From the NCBI GenBank assembly GCA_030824115.1, contig JAVBYI010000008.1:310001-374000 (forward strand): a stretch of 64,000 bases of DNA, written 5' to 3'. Source of the DNA: Rhodocyclaceae bacterium. GTDB lineage: Bacteria; Pseudomonadota; Gammaproteobacteria; Burkholderiales; Rhodocyclaceae. The position numbers were made by a program, and so were the translations under genes. The notes under the pieces are model-generated. The model searched no databases and was not told the origin of the DNA. It was given only the letters and a program-made list of their open reading frames with translations. Shown here in pieces: positions 46,223 to 57,557 of the stretch; the first letter of the stretch is position 1, and each line of letters starts with the position of its first letter.

Positions 46223-46300
46223 GCCAGAGCGGGCTGTGATAAGATTGCAGTCGTAAAAGTGCGCTGAAAACGCTGCGCGCTGACAGCAAAAATCAAGTTA

Positions 46301-46332
46301 AACGGGGTGCCTGAGCAATCAGTCACCCTGTT
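46301..46332 (+). promoter_or_regulatory. hairpin in the thrS leader (possible attenuator)
   Basis: The stem AACGGGGTG/CACCCTGTT (9 bp, one G-T pair) continues after a C/T mismatch into CTGA/TCAG, capped by the tetraloop GCAA. It is followed by CTGTTTCT and then the thrS ribosome-binding region 18 nt before the ATG. It may attenuate transcription or control translation of thrS. Confidence 0.55.
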
Positions 46333-46350
46333 CTGTTTCTGGAGCCAGAC

Positions 46351-48264
46351 ATGCCGGTCATTACCCTTCCTGATGGTTCACAACGTGAATATCCGCAACC
46401 GCTGACGGTTGCGGAGGTGGCAGCTTCGATTGGCGCCGGTCTGGCCAAGGCGGCGCTGGCAGGCAAGGTCGATGGCAAGTTGGTGGATACCTCGTATCGC
46501 ATCGAGGGCGATGCCGCACTCGCCATCGTCACCGAGAAGGATGCCGAGGGTGTCGAGATCATTCGTCACTCCACCGCCCACCTGCTGGCCCATGCGCTGA
46601 AGGAAATGCTGCCGGAGGCGCAGGTGACCATCGGCCCGGTGATCGACAATGGCTTCTACTACGACTTTGCCTGCCGGCCGCTGACGATGGACGATCTGGC
46701 TGCGCTGGAAAAGCGCATGGCCGAACTGGCGAAGAAGGATTTCCCGGTGACGCGCGAAGTCTGGCCGCGCGACAAGGCGATCGAATTTTTCAAGTCGATC
46801 GGCGAACACTACAAGGCCGAGTTGATCGGAGCGATCCCTGCTGGAGAAGATGTCTCGCTGTATCGCGAAGGCGATTTCATCGACCTCTGTCGCGGCCCGC
46901 ACGTTCCTTCGATTGGCAAGCTCAAGCATTTCAAGCTGATGAAGGTGGCGGGTTCGTACTGGCGCGGTGATTCGAAGAATGCCCAGTTGCAGCGTGTTTA
47001 CGGCACGGCGTGGGCGAAGAAGGAAGAGCTGGAAGCTTACTTGCACATGCTGGAGGAAGCCGAGAAGCGCGATCACCGCAAGTTGGGCCGCGCGCTCGAC
47101 CTGTTTCACCTGCAGGACGAAGCGCCGGGGCTGGTGTTCTGGCATCCGCATGGCTGGACGGTGTGGCAGGAGATCGAGCAATACATGCGCGCCGTTTATC
47201 GAAACAATGGCTATCAGGAAGTGCGCTGCCCACAGATTCTCGACCGCAGCCTGTGGGAGAAGTCCGGCCACTGGGAGCACTACAAGGACAACATGTTCAC
47301 CACCGAGTCGGAAAAGCGCGACTACGCAGTGAAGCCGATGAACTGTCCCGGTCACGTGCAGATTTTCAACACCGATGTGCGCTCCTACCGCGACCTGCCG
47401 CTGCGCTACGGCGAGTTTGGCTCCTGCCACCGCAACGAACCTTCGGGCGCGCTGCACGGTGTAATGCGCGTGCGCGGCTTCACGCAGGACGACGGCCACA
47501 TTTTCTGTACCGAAGACCAGATCCAGCCTGAAGTCACGGCCTTCAACGACCTGGTGCGCAAGGTCTATGCGGATTTTGGTTTCACCGATGTCGCCGTCAA
47601 ACTGGCCCTGCGTCCGGACAGTCGCGTCGGCGAGGATGCGCTTTGGGACAAGGCAGAGGAAGCGTTACGTGCCGGCCTGCGTGCCAGCGGTCTCGAATGG
47701 ACCGAGTTGCCGGGTGAGGGGGCTTTCTATGGCCCGAAGATCGAATTCCATATCAAGGATGCGATTGGCCGCTCTTGGCAGTGCGGCACCATGCAGGTCG
47801 ACTTCTCAATGCCGGGCCGCCTCGGGGCAGAATATGTCGGCGAAGACAATGCGCGTCATACGCCGGTGATGCTGCACCGCGCGATCCTCGGTTCGCTGGA
47901 GCGTTTCATCGGCATTCTCATCGAAAACCATGCCGGCGCACTACCGCTCTGGCTGGCGCCGGTGCAGGTGGTCGTGATGAATATCTCGGAAGCGCAGACG
48001 GACTATGCCGAAAGTGTGGCGAAAAAGTTGCGCGATGCCGGCTTCCGCGTCGAATGCGATTTGCGCGGCGAGAAGATTAACTATAAAATCCGGGAACATA
48101 GCGTATTGAAGCGGCCTTATCTCGTTGTCGTTGGCGACAAGGAAAAGGCCGCCGGGTTGGTCGCCTTGCGTGCTCGGGGCAATCAGGATCTCGGGCAAAT
48201 GTCCCCGGATGGTTTGATTGAACGTCTGTTGCTGGATCGTTCCAGCAAGGGCGTGGCGGCTTGA
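46351..48264 (+). CDS. thrS: threonine-tRNA ligase
   Basis: A 637-residue ThrRS. The TGS domain starts [20 protein letters not shown]; the editing domain has [16 protein letters not shown] and a later CRGPHVPS. The class II core contains [10 protein letters not shown] (zinc ligand Cys), [19 protein letters not shown] and [17 protein letters not shown], followed by the anticodon-binding domain. It charges tRNA-Thr. First gene of the translation operon thrS-infC-rpmI-rplT-pheST-ihfA; a stable hairpin lies in its leader. Confidence 0.98.
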   Translation: MPVITLPDGSQREYPQPLTVAEVAASIGAGLAKAALAGKVDGKLVDTSYRIEGDAALAIVTEKDAEGVEIIRHSTAHLLAHALKEMLPEAQVTIGPVIDNGFYYDFACRPLTMDDLAALEKRMAELAKKDFPVTREVWPRDKAIEFFKSIGEHYKAELIGAIPAGEDVSLYREGDFIDLCRGPHVPSIGKLKHFKLMKVAGSYWRGDSKNAQLQRVYGTAWAKKEELEAYLHMLEEAEKRDHRKLGRALDLFHLQDEAPGLVFWHPHGWTVWQEIEQYMRAVYRNNGYQEVRCPQILDRSLWEKSGHWEHYKDNMFTTESEKRDYAVKPMNCPGHVQIFNTDVRSYRDLPLRYGEFGSCHRNEPSGALHGVMRVRGFTQDDGHIFCTEDQIQPEVTAFNDLVRKVYADFGFTDVAVKLALRPDSRVGEDALWDKAEEALRAGLRASGLEWTELPGEGAFYGPKIEFHIKDAIGRSWQCGTMQVDFSMPGRLGAEYVGEDNARHTPVMLHRAILGSLERFIGILIENHAGALPLWLAPVQVVVMNISEAQTDYAESVAKKLRDAGFRVECDLRGEKINYKIREHSVLKRPYLVVVGDKEKAAGLVALRARGNQDLGQMSPDGLIERLLLDRSSKGVAA

Positions 48265-48292
48265 TTTTGTTGAATTTTAGGAGAACTGCACC

Positions 48293-48820
48293 ATCGCTCA
48301 GGAAAAGTCGCAGCGCATCAATGACGAAATAACCGCCCCGGAAATCCGTTTGATCGGCGTCGAAGGCGAACAGCTTGGAATTTGTTCCGTACGTCAGGCG
48401 CTGCAAATGGCGGAAGAGGCTGGCGTCGATCTGGTTGAAATTGCACCGATGGCCGCGCCACCGGTTTGTCGCCTGATGGATTTCGGCAAGTTCAAGTATC
48501 AGGAAGCGAAACGCGCGGCCGAGGCAAAGAAGAAGCAGAAAATTGTCGAGGTCAAGGAAGTCAAGTTTCGGCCGGGTACCGACGAGAACGATTACCAGAT
48601 CAAGTTGCGCAATGTCATCAAGTTTCTGGCTGAAGGCGACAAGGCGAAAATCACGCTGCGTTTCCGTGGCCGTGAAATGGCCCACCAGGAAATTGGCATG
48701 CGCATGCTGGAGCGGATCAAGCAGGACCTTGAGCAGCAAGCCATGGTTGAGCAGTTCCCGAAGATGGAAGGACGCCAATTGGTCATGGTGATGGCGCCCT
48801 CGAAAAAGAAGGCGCCGTAA
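48293..48820 (+). CDS. infC: translation initiation factor IF-3 (ATC start codon)
   Basis: A 175-residue IF-3. The family start [21 protein letters not shown] is encoded in frame directly after an ATC at 48293, which sits 9 nt after an AGGAG; no ATG or GTG fits. A non-canonical start is a known feature of infC, as IF-3 discriminates against it and so represses its own synthesis. The N-domain ([17 protein letters not shown]) and C-domain ([21 protein letters not shown] split around residues 87-107, [12 protein letters not shown]) are complete. Confidence 0.96.
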   Translation: MAQEKSQRINDEITAPEIRLIGVEGEQLGICSVRQALQMAEEAGVDLVEIAPMAAPPVCRLMDFGKFKYQEAKRAAEAKKKQKIVEVKEVKFRPGTDENDYQIKLRNVIKFLAEGDKAKITLRFRGREMAHQEIGMRMLERIKQDLEQQAMVEQFPKMEGRQLVMVMAPSKKKAP

Positions 48821-48950
48821 CTCAGGGCGCTGTAAGAATTTTGCTGGATGCCCTGTTACACGGGGCGTTGGGCGAAAAGAAGTGGCTGCAGGTTATCAAG
48901 CACTCCCGAGGCGGGGGACACCTGGCAGACATGCAAGAAGGAGATCTTCG

Positions 48951-49148
48951 ATGCCGAAGATGAAGACGAAGAGCGGTGCCGCCAAGCGCTTCAAAGTGCG
49001 CGGGTCGGGCAGCATCAAGCGCGGGTGTGCGTTCAAGCGCCACATCCTGACCAAGAAAACCACCAAGAGCAAGCGCCAGTTGCGCGGCATGCAGACTGTG
49101 CACGAGTCGGACGCTAAGTCCATTCGCGCCATGTTGCCTAACGGTTAA
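48951..49148 (+). CDS. rpmI: 50S ribosomal protein L35
   Basis: A 65-residue basic protein [20 protein letters not shown]..., typical L35 with length and lysine/arginine content as expected. The ATG at 48951 has GAAGGAGAT upstream. The 130-nt spacer from infC contains no clear terminator; in many bacteria an L20 binding site lies here, and I cannot confirm one. Confidence 0.98.
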   Translation: MPKMKTKSGAAKRFKVRGSGSIKRGCAFKRHILTKKTTKSKRQLRGMQTVHESDAKSIRAMLPNG

Positions 49149-49159
49149 GGAGAGCCAGC

Positions 49160-50652
<1,493 letters not shown>

Positions 50653-50660
50653 GCCGCACG

Positions 50661-53033
50661 ATGCAATTTTCCGAATCCTGGCTGCGCGCCCTCGTCAATC
50701 CTCCGCTGGCGACGGATGAGCTGTGCCATCTGCTGACGATGGCCGGTCTTGAAGTGGAAGAATGCCGTCCTGCCAGCGCCGACTTTTCAAATGTCGTTGT
50801 TGCCCGCATCCTGACGGCCGAAAAACACCCGGATGCCGACAAGTTGAAGCTTTGCACAGTCGATACCGGCGAACATGGCGTGCTGCAAATTGTTTGCGGC
50901 GCACCCAATGCCGCCGTTGGCCTCGTTGTCCCCTGCGCATTGGTTGGTGCGAAGCTGCCCGGTATCGAGATCAAGAAGGCCAAGGTGCGTGGCGTCGAGA
51001 GCTTCGGCATGCTCTGCTCGGCACGCGAACTGGGCATGTCTGAAGATCATGGCGGCTTGTTGTCGCTCCCCGTCGATGCGCCGATCGGTCAGAACATCCG
51101 CAGCTACCTGAACCTCGACGACAATCTCATCACGCTCAAGCTCACGCCGAACCGTGCTGATTGCCTGTCGCTGACGGGCATTGCGCGCGAGGTGGCTGCC
51201 CTGACAGGTGCGCCGCTGACATTGCCGGCCATTACCCCGGTTGCTCCCACCCATTCATCAACCCGCGACGTGGTACTGGATGCACCCGCTGCCTGCCCGC
51301 GTTATTGCGGCCGCATCGTGCGTGGTGTGAATGCCAAGGCGTCGACGCCCGACTGGATGAAGCAGCGCATCGAGCGCTGTGGCGTACGGCCGATTACTGC
51401 CTTGGTCGACGTCACCAACTACGTGATGCTGGAACTCGGCCAGCCGTTGCATGCCTTTGATGATGCGCAGTTGCAGGGAGCGATTCATGTGCGCTATCCC
51501 AATGCGGGTGAGCAGTTGCTGCTACTCAACGAGCAGACCGTCACGCCGACGGGCGATACCGCGCTGATTGCGGACGAAGCGAAGGCGCTGGCTCTGGCAG
51601 GCATCATGGGCGGCGAACATTCCGGCATCAATGACGCGACGACCGATTTGTTCCTGGAGAGCGCTTTCTTCGCACCGGATGCGATTGCCGGTAAGGCGCG
51701 TGCACTGGGTTTTTCCTCGGATGCCTCCTACCGCTACGAGCGTGGGGTCGATTTTGCCTTGCAGCGTCGGGCCATTGAGCGTGCGACGCAATTGATCATC
51801 GACATCTGCGGCGGTGTTCCTGGCCCGGTCGTCGAGGCCGTGGCGGAAGACAAGTTGCCGGCTCGTGCGCCTGTGAAACTGCGCATGACGCGGGCGGCGA
51901 AGGTGCTGGGTATCGATCTGGGTCCGGCACAGACAGAAAAACTCATCGCCGGCTTAGGGTTTGCCTATGTTCGGAATGGTGACGAATTGACCGTTACACC
52001 GCCGTCCTATCGCTTTGATATCGATATCGAGGAAGACCTGATCGAAGAAATCGCACGCCTGCATGGCTACGACAACATTCCAGCCTCCCCCCCGACGGCG
52101 CGCTGCGAAATGCTGCCGCTGCCCGAAGCACGGCGCAATGCGATGGTGGTGCGTCGTCTGTTGGCCGAGCGTGGCTATTTCGAAGTCGTCAATTACAGCT
52201 TTGTCGAGTCGTCCTGGGAAGCCGATTTCTCCGGCAATGCCACGCCGATTCAGCTTGCCAACCCGATTGCCAGCCAGATGGGCGTGATGCGCTCCAGCCT
52301 GATCGGTGGTCTCGTTGGCACGCTGGTCAGCAATCTCAAGCGTCAAACCGAGCGCGTCCGTGTCTTTGAAATTGGCCGTTGCTTCCAGTCGGACCGTCAG
52401 GATGTCACCGGTTTCCATCAGCCAGTACGCATGGCTGCGCTGGCGGCCGGCGCCGTGCATCCCGAGCAGTGGGGCAGTACGGCGCGCCCCGTCGACTACT
52501 ACGATCTTAAAGGTGATCTGGAAGCGTTGTTTGCGCCGCGCGCATTGCGTTTTGAGCGTACCAGCCATCCTGCACTGCATCCCGGCCGTTCGGCTACCGT
52601 CTTGCTGGATGGCAAGTCAATTGGCGTGTTGGGCGAACTGCATCCGCAGTGGTGTCAGAAGTATGAGTTGACGGTGCCCGCTGTGCTGTTTGAGATCGAT
52701 CTGGCGGCCTTGCTGGAAACGCCTATGCCCGCCTATTGCGAAACTTCGCGTTTCCCGGCAGTGGTGCGTGACATGGCCGTCGTGCTTTCACAGAAATGTG
52801 CCGTGAAGGATGTGCAGGATGCGCTTTACAGTGCATCACCGGCCTATGTCAGGGAAATTCGCCTATTCGATGTCTATCAGGGCAAAGGCATTGCGCCTGA
52901 CAGCAGAAGTCTTGCATTTCGGGTAACGATGCAAGATACTCAGCGGACGCTGGCCGATACCGATGCGGATGTGGCAATGGCCAAACTGCTGGAAGTTGTT
53001 CAAGATCGTTTTGGTGCTACGTTGAGGGGATAA
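50661..53033 (+). CDS. pheT: phenylalanine-tRNA ligase beta subunit
   Basis: A 790-residue beta subunit. It starts [16 protein letters not shown], with the tRNA-binding (EMAP-like) domain at residues 39-150, the B3/B4 editing domain ([22 protein letters not shown] region, MGGEHSGI) and B5 ([11 protein letters not shown]). The catalytic-like domain and the C-terminal FDX-ACB anticodon-binding domain ([18 protein letters not shown]) follow. A one-mismatch dispersed-motif copy lies in its first 130 nt, encoding RPASADFSN. Confidence 0.97.
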   Translation: MQFSESWLRALVNPPLATDELCHLLTMAGLEVEECRPASADFSNVVVARILTAEKHPDADKLKLCTVDTGEHGVLQIVCGAPNAAVGLVVPCALVGAKLPGIEIKKAKVRGVESFGMLCSARELGMSEDHGGLLSLPVDAPIGQNIRSYLNLDDNLITLKLTPNRADCLSLTGIAREVAALTGAPLTLPAITPVAPTHSSTRDVVLDAPAACPRYCGRIVRGVNAKASTPDWMKQRIERCGVRPITALVDVTNYVMLELGQPLHAFDDAQLQGAIHVRYPNAGEQLLLLNEQTVTPTGDTALIADEAKALALAGIMGGEHSGINDATTDLFLESAFFAPDAIAGKARALGFSSDASYRYERGVDFALQRRAIERATQLIIDICGGVPGPVVEAVAEDKLPARAPVKLRMTRAAKVLGIDLGPAQTEKLIAGLGFAYVRNGDELTVTPPSYRFDIDIEEDLIEEIARLHGYDNIPASPPTARCEMLPLPEARRNAMVVRRLLAERGYFEVVNYSFVESSWEADFSGNATPIQLANPIASQMGVMRSSLIGGLVGTLVSNLKRQTERVRVFEIGRCFQSDRQDVTGFHQPVRMAALAAGAVHPEQWGSTARPVDYYDLKGDLEALFAPRALRFERTSHPALHPGRSATVLLDGKSIGVLGELHPQWCQKYELTVPAVLFEIDLAALLETPMPAYCETSRFPAVVRDMAVVLSQKCAVKDVQDALYSASPAYVREIRLFDVYQGKGIAPDSRSLAFRVTMQDTQRTLADTDADVAMAKLLEVVQDRFGATLRG
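50764..50787 (-). repeat. dispersed repeat, copy 14, inside pheT (1 mismatch)
   Basis: A minus-strand copy with four A residues and one core change. It encodes RPASADF on the gene strand, near residue 36 of PheT, just before the EMAP-like domain. Confidence 0.8.
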
Positions 53034-53044
53034 GGAAAGTCAAT

Positions 53045-53356
53045 ATGACAATGACCAAGGCAGAACTGGCGGATCTCCTATTCGAAAAGGTGGGGCTCAA
53101 CAAGCGCGAAGCCAAGGATATGGTGGAAGCGTTTTTCGATGAAGTGCGCAAGGCCCTCGAAATTGGCGATAGCGTCAAGCTTTCCGGTTTTGGCAATTTC
53201 CAGCTGCGCGACAAGCCCCAGCGTCCCGGCCGCAATCCAAAGACCGGCGAAGAAATCCCGATTACCGCACGTCGCGTCGTGACCTTCCACGCCAGCCACA
53301 AGTTGAAGTCCTCTGTCGAGGATACGGCCCATGACCAGCTCCAGCCAGCAGGATAA
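53045..53356 (+). CDS. ihfA: integration host factor subunit alpha
   Basis: A 103-residue HU/IHF-family DNA-bending protein. It starts [20 protein letters not shown], with [25 protein letters not shown] (DNA-clamping beta arm with Pro) and a helical end. It pairs with IhfB. Position after pheT is the usual proteobacterial place. It overlaps the MerR-family gene by 26 nt. Confidence 0.97.
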   Translation: MTMTKAELADLLFEKVGLNKREAKDMVEAFFDEVRKALEIGDSVKLSGFGNFQLRDKPQRPGRNPKTGEEIPITARRVVTFHASHKLKSSVEDTAHDQLQPAG

Positions 53357-53711
53357 GATCGTCCTGCCGCCCATCCCGGCCAAGCGTTATTTCACGATTG
53401 GCGAGGTGAGCGAACTGTGTGGCGTCAGGCCGCACGTCCTGCGCTATTGGGAGCAGGAATTTACTCAACTCAAGCCAGTCAAGCGTCGTGGTAATCGTCG
53501 CTACTACCAGCATCACGAAGTGTTGCTGGTGCGGCGTATCCGTCAGTTGTTGTACGACGAAGGATTCACCATCAGTGGCGCGCGCAATCGACTGGATGAG
53601 CCACACAGCAGGCAACATCCAGCAGAAGCAGCCCCAAGTGCGATACAGGGTGAAGCCGGTTTTTCATTACGCGCAGAGTTGCTTGGCATCATCGAACTTC
53701 TGCGTGTTTGA
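53331..53711 (+). CDS. MerR-family transcriptional regulator
   Basis: A 126-residue protein. A MerR helix-turn-helix at residues 19-86 reads [24 protein letters not shown] and [20 protein letters not shown], followed by a short C-terminal part without metal-binding cysteines. This type commonly follows ihfA in proteobacteria; its target is not known. It overlaps ihfA by 26 nt in another frame and ends just before the tRNA-Pro gene. Confidence 0.92.
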   Translation: MTSSSQQDKIVLPPIPAKRYFTIGEVSELCGVRPHVLRYWEQEFTQLKPVKRRGNRRYYQHHEVLLVRRIRQLLYDEGFTISGARNRLDEPHSRQHPAEAAPSAIQGEAGFSLRAELLGIIELLRV

Positions 53712-53729
53712 GCTATAATCCGCAGCTTG

Positions 53730-53807
<78 letters not shown>

Positions 53808-53815
53808 GTAATACC

Positions 53816-53852
53816 AAAGCCGTTAGTGAGGAATTCACTAACGGCTTTTTAA
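53816..53852 (+). terminator. intrinsic terminator after tRNA-Pro
   Basis: A perfect 14-bp stem from AAAGCCGTTAGTGA to TCACTAACGGCTTT, loop GGAAT, then a T-run. It lies 8 nt after the tRNA. Confidence 0.93.
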
Positions 53853-53884
53853 TTTAATGGCTTACCCATATCACCAATCCTCCG

Positions 53885-54556
53885 ATGTTTTCACGTCTTG
53901 AGCTTCTGATCGATCTGCTGCATTCCGTCCCGGACGCGGCACTGGCAACGCATTCCACGACGCTCGACGGGTTTCCCTTCGCCAGCGCCGTTCCCTTTGT
54001 CACCGACGCGCACCACCGGCCGGTCATGCTGATCTCAGGATTGGCTGAGCACAGCCACAATCTCCTTGCCAGTCCCCGTGCCAGTTTGATGATCGCCAAG
54101 ACCCTGGGGGAAGGTGAAATGGCACGTGTCTCCCTGATGGGCGAAGTGCGCCCCATCGAAGCCGATCCACTCCTGGTTGCGCGATATCTCCGCTATCACC
54201 CTCATGCCGAGCGTTTTCTGCAACTCGGGGATTTTCGTTTTCACCGTTTTGAACCCCTCCGGGTGCTGACGGTCGGTGGTTTTGCCAAGGCCAGCTGGCT
54301 TGAGGGCAGTCGTTTGATTGAAGCAGCGGTTATCTCGTTGAACGATGAGGCGGACTTGCTGGTCCGGTATGCGCAGGAAGGGCGTCAGGACTGTCTTTTG
54401 CGGGGAATCGATGCCTTTGGTGCCGATGCTTCGCTGGACGGCAAGCCGGTACGGATTCGCTTTGGTGCTGGCCCCGTAACGAAGGAAGCCTGGTTGCCGA
54501 CGCTGCATAGGGAGCTTGCAGTAATGACACAGACGAAATCCGATGCGATTCGCTAG
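53885..54556 (+). CDS. HugZ-like / pyridoxamine 5'-phosphate oxidase-fold flavin protein
   Basis: A 223-residue protein with the split beta-barrel pattern of HugZ and related FMN- or haem-binding proteins: ALATHSTTLDGFPFASAVPFV, VMLISGLAEHSHNLLASPRASLMI split around residues 46-70, VSLMGEVRPI, FRFHRFEPLRVLTVGGFAKA. The C-terminal DUF2470-like part (ADLLVRYAQ, IDAFGADASLDG, RIRFG) supports the HugZ/heme-utilisation branch. Actual ligand is unproven. It overlaps the next small gene by 14 nt. Confidence 0.85.
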   Translation: MFSRLELLIDLLHSVPDAALATHSTTLDGFPFASAVPFVTDAHHRPVMLISGLAEHSHNLLASPRASLMIAKTLGEGEMARVSLMGEVRPIEADPLLVARYLRYHPHAERFLQLGDFRFHRFEPLRVLTVGGFAKASWLEGSRLIEAAVISLNDEADLLVRYAQEGRQDCLLRGIDAFGADASLDGKPVRIRFGAGPVTKEAWLPTLHRELAVMTQTKSDAIR

Positions 54557-54746
54557 GCTGTTCCAGCCGCGCAACCCGCTGTTCTGGCTTTTCGTGCTGC
54601 TGAATAGCTTGTCGGCCGTTATTTCCTACCTCTTGCAGACACAAGCGTTCCCTTGGGCCATCGTTCTGGTGTTGGCAGGTTTTGCGCTGGGGAACATGAT
54701 TTTTGGTATCCGTATCGCGATGCGTCTGATGCGTGCGTCACCATGA
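54543..54746 (+). CDS. small membrane protein (67 aa)
   Basis: A 67-residue protein with two hydrophobic helices (about residues 13-32 and 36-58) joined by a short turn, with arginines at both ends. Its ATG lies 14 nt before the HugZ-like stop, so it is probably translationally coupled. No family recognised. Confidence 0.7.
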   Translation: MRFARLFQPRNPLFWLFVLLNSLSAVISYLLQTQAFPWAIVLVLAGFALGNMIFGIRIAMRLMRASP

Positions 54747-54767
54747 GTTCGATGATCGTAGAACGCC

Positions 54768-55121
54768 ATGCCCATCGATAATCAGATTGAACCCCCGCAG
54801 TCGTTCATGGCCATGTACCTCAAGCCGGGGCAAAACCGGCCCAACGCACCTCAGGAAGAAGTTATTGCCCGCTACGAGCAATGCGAAGACATGGCCTGCA
54901 TCCTGGCAGAGCAGGCGGACACACTGAAGTTCAAGGAGAACCTTTCGGAGAGTGAGGTCCTTGAGCGTTGCCACCAAGGATTGATCGACCAGGAGGCGGA
55001 TTTCAACGAGAGGGAATCCCGGTGGGTGATCTGCCGACTGGCTGAACTCATGGGGTGGGAACCCCCGGCATTTAAGGATGGCACATCAATCAAGGTGGGC
55101 CGCAGCAAGGTGAACGAGTAA
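54768..55121 (+). CDS. hypothetical protein (117 aa)
   Basis: A 117-residue acidic, helical protein (EQCEDMACILAEQADTLKF, ERCHQGLIDQEADFNERESRW) with no signal peptide. It starts 21 nt after the small membrane protein. Three cysteines are spread without a metal motif. Likely part of the same small-gene run ending in terB. Function unknown. Confidence 0.75.
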   Translation: MPIDNQIEPPQSFMAMYLKPGQNRPNAPQEEVIARYEQCEDMACILAEQADTLKFKENLSESEVLERCHQGLIDQEADFNERESRWVICRLAELMGWEPPAFKDGTSIKVGRSKVNE

Positions 55122-55140
55122 TCTCCCTACCCGATACACC

Positions 55141-55374
55141 ATGACACCCATTGGAAACAAACCTATGACCAAGCCCATGACCTACGAGGCCTTCCTCGAC
55201 GAAGTCACTACACTCATCACCGAGAAGTATGATGTGATAGATGAAGCCGCCATTCAGATGGTGATGCGGGCGCAAGAAGATGAATTCTTCAGTGGCCATG
55301 ACGACAATCCGAAGATTTGTACACAGGATCGCGCCCATGAGGATGCCAGAACCGTGTTCAAGAAATACAAGTAA
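55141..55374 (+). CDS. hypothetical protein (77 aa)
   Basis: A 77-residue acidic protein with a helical core (TYEAFLDEVTTLITEKYDVID, IQMVMRAQEDEFFS). In-frame ATGs at 55165 and 55177 are alternative starts; the one at 55165 has a weak GGAAA upstream, so the true protein may be 65-69 residues. It ends 3 nt before the TerB-like gene. Family not recognised. Confidence 0.7.
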   Translation: MTPIGNKPMTKPMTYEAFLDEVTTLITEKYDVIDEAAIQMVMRAQEDEFFSGHDDNPKICTQDRAHEDARTVFKKYK

Positions 55375-55377
55375 GTC

Positions 55378-55851
55378 ATGATCAGCGCCATTCAGGAATT
55401 CTTCAATCAGTTCATCGAATCCGGCACACGCCAGGCAAGCACGCATTCAGAACACGCCCTGCAAATCGCCACCGCTGCGTTGCTGCTGGAAATGATGCGC
55501 ATGGATGACCAGATCAAGGACGAGGAGCGCGCCACGATTGCTCAAACGCTTGGTACCCAGTTCCGGTTGGACGATGCGCAGATTGCGACCCTGATGTCGC
55601 TGGCCGAACAGGAAGCACGGCAGGCCAACGACTACTACCAATTTACCTCGCTGATCAACAAGCGCTGCACGCTGGAACAGAAGATTCAGATCATCGAAAA
55701 TCTCTGGAAGGTGGCGATGGCCGATAGCCATCTCGATGCCCATGAACTTCACTTGATGCGCAAGCTTGCCGACCTGTTGTATATCGGACATGCCGACTAT
55801 GTTGCCGCCAAGCAGCGCGCCCGCGAGGCATCCAACCTGCCACCCTCATGA
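55378..55851 (+). CDS. TerB family protein
   Basis: A 157-residue helical protein of the TerB fold. HALQIATAALLLEMMRMDDQIKDEER and LWKVAMADSHLDAHELHLMRKLADLL (each about 25 residues, at 25-50 and 108-133) carry the paired D-x-x-x-x-x-E acidic motif that binds metal. TerB-like proteins occur in tellurite or stress systems, but no other ter genes are near, so it is probably a general TerB-like protein. Its gene ends near a hairpin used by the minus-strand tRNAs. Confidence 0.88.
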   Translation: MISAIQEFFNQFIESGTRQASTHSEHALQIATAALLLEMMRMDDQIKDEERATIAQTLGTQFRLDDAQIATLMSLAEQEARQANDYYQFTSLINKRCTLEQKIQIIENLWKVAMADSHLDAHELHLMRKLADLLYIGHADYVAAKQRAREASNLPPS

Positions 55852-55881
55852 TGGGGAGGGTGTTTGCTGAGGCGGTAGCAC

Positions 55882-55918
55882 AAAAGAAAACGGCTTAGAG
55901 GAATTTCCTCTAAGCCGT
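55882..55918 (-). terminator. terminator for the tRNA-Glu/tRNA-Ala transcript
   Basis: On the minus strand a 13-bp stem, ACGGCTTAGAGGA paired with TCCTCTAAGCCGT, has a three-base loop and a following TTTTCTTTTG run. It also sits at the end of the terB gene, but the plus strand has no T-run, so it acts mainly on the tRNA transcript. Confidence 0.88.
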
Positions 55919-55927
55919 CGGTAATGC

Positions 55928-56003
55928 TGGCGACCCCACGGGGATTCGAACCCCGGTTCACACCGTGAAAGGGTGTTGTCCTAGGCCTCTAGACGATAGG
56001 GTC
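55928..56003 (-). tRNA. tRNA-Glu (TTC)
   Basis: A 76-nt cloverleaf with CCA on the minus strand. D-arm GTCTAGAGGCCTAGGAC, anticodon loop CTTTCAC with anticodon TTC and T-arm CGGGGTTCGAATCCCCG match tRNA-Glu. It is 8 nt downstream of tRNA-Ala and likely processed from the same transcript. Confidence 0.97.
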
Positions 56004-56011
56004 TTCGTCGT

Positions 56012-56087
<76 letters not shown>

Positions 56088-56148
56088 AAAAGAGAGGCCG
56101 CATTATATCGATACTAACGGCGCTGTAAACCTCTTAAGAAAAAATATT

Positions 56149-57549
56149 TCAGATTACTTTGCCTGGGTTCATCAGGGCATGCGGGTCAAGTGCCTGCTTG
56201 ATGCTACGCATCATGTCCATTTCAACCCCACTCTTGTAACGCAGAATCTCATCGCGTTTGAGTTGGCCGAGGCCATGCTCGGCAGAGATCGAGCCATCGA
56301 GGGCGTGGACAAGGTCATGCACGATACGATTGACCGCAGCCGCTTGTGCGATGAAGCCGGCATTGTCCTGTGCGACGGGCTTTGACTGGTTGTAGTGCAG
56401 GTTGCCATCGCCCAGATGACCGAAACAGACGATTCGGACATCCGGAAATGATGACGCGAGGGCCGCATTGCATTCGCCGATGAATTGCGGAATGCGCGAG
56501 ACCGGCAGGGAAATGTCATGCTTGATCGACAGCCCCTCGATCTTTTGTGCCTCGGAGATGTTCTCGCGTAGCGACCAGAGGGCCTGCGCTTGTGTGTCGC
56601 TTTGTGCGATGACGGCATCGCGTATCTCGTTAGCGTCGGCGGCTTCGGCGAGCACCTCCTCCAGCGCAGCCGAGAGGTCGGTGGTCATGGTGTCGGTGAG
56701 TTCAATCAACACCTGCCACGGGGATTGCTCACCCAATGGGGCGCGTGCGCCACGGATATGGGCCAGGACGAGTTCAAGGGCGGTGCGGTCGATCAGTTCG
56801 AAGGCCGTGATGCGTCCGCCGATGTGCTCGCGCAGGCGCGTCAGTAGCGAGACCGCCTTGGCGGGACTGTCCAGCGAAGCCCATGCGGTTGCTGTCGAGC
56901 GTGGTGGCGAGAAGAGTTTGAGGACTGCGGCAGTGATCAGTCCAAGCGTGCCTTCCGCACCGACGAAAAGATGTTTTAGGTCATACCCGGTATTGTCCTT
57001 GCGCAGGCCGCGCAGGCCGTTCCAGATGCGTCCGTCGGGCAAGACGACCTCCAGGCCGAGGCACAACTCGCGGGTGTTGCCATAGCGCAGTACCTGCACG
57101 CCGCCGGCATTGGTCGACAGGTTACCGCCGATGGTGGCGGTGCCTTCGGCAGCGAGCGATAGCGGAAACAGCCGGCCAGCCTGTTCGGCGGCGGCTTGTA
57201 CCGCAGCGAGGGTACAGCCGGCGTCGACCGTCAGGGTGTTGTTGTCGGTGTCGATGGCGCGAATCCGGTTCAAGCGGGTGAGGCTGACAACGACTTCCCC
57301 GTGGATCGGCGTGGCACCACCGCATAGACCGGTATTGCCGCCTTGCGGTACGATGGCAATGTGATGGGCAGCACACGCCTTGACGAGGGCAGCGACTTCT
57401 TCTGTGTTGGCCGGTTTCACCACGCACAGCGGCTGTCCTTGGTAGCGGCCACGCCAGTCGGTCGTGTAGGGTGCTGTGTCGAATGATTCGGTGAGTACGT
57501 GCGTTGCGCCAACAATCCCGCGCAACTGATTCAAAAAGTCGGCGCTCAC
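56149..57549 (-). CDS. FAD-binding oxidoreductase, D-2-hydroxyglutarate/D-lactate dehydrogenase type
   Basis: A 466-residue GlcD-like flavoprotein. The FAD domain has [45 protein letters not shown] and [21 protein letters not shown]. The C-terminal domain has [14 protein letters not shown] and [14 protein letters not shown]. The loop after [12 protein letters not shown] resembles D-2-hydroxyacid or D-2-hydroxyglutarate dehydrogenases; the natural substrate is open. Its GTG start lies inside the rimO stop, and the first codons (GTG AGC GCC GAC TTT TTG) are part of a dispersed-motif copy. Confidence 0.9.
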   Translation of the reverse strand: MSADFLNQLRGIVGATHVLTESFDTAPYTTDWRGRYQGQPLCVVKPANTEEVAALVKACAAHHIAIVPQGGNTGLCGGATPIHGEVVVSLTRLNRIRAIDTDNNTLTVDAGCTLAAVQAAAEQAGRLFPLSLAAEGTATIGGNLSTNAGGVQVLRYGNTRELCLGLEVVLPDGRIWNGLRGLRKDNTGYDLKHLFVGAEGTLGLITAAVLKLFSPPRSTATAWASLDSPAKAVSLLTRLREHIGGRITAFELIDRTALELVLAHIRGARAPLGEQSPWQVLIELTDTMTTDLSAALEEVLAEAADANEIRDAVIAQSDTQAQALWSLRENISEAQKIEGLSIKHDISLPVSRIPQFIGECNAALASSFPDVRIVCFGHLGDGNLHYNQSKPVAQDNAGFIAQAAAVNRIVHDLVHALDGSISAEHGLGQLKRDEILRYKSGVEMDMMRSIKQALDPHALMNPGKVI

Positions 57550-57557
57550 GAGACGGC
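57533..57557 (+). repeat. dispersed repeat, copy 15, over the rimO stop and next start (3 mismatches)
   Basis: Five A residues and a core with changes at positions 10, 11 and 14. On the minus strand it supplies the end of rimO (AVS-stop) and the start MSADFL of the FAD oxidoreductase. Confidence 0.65.
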
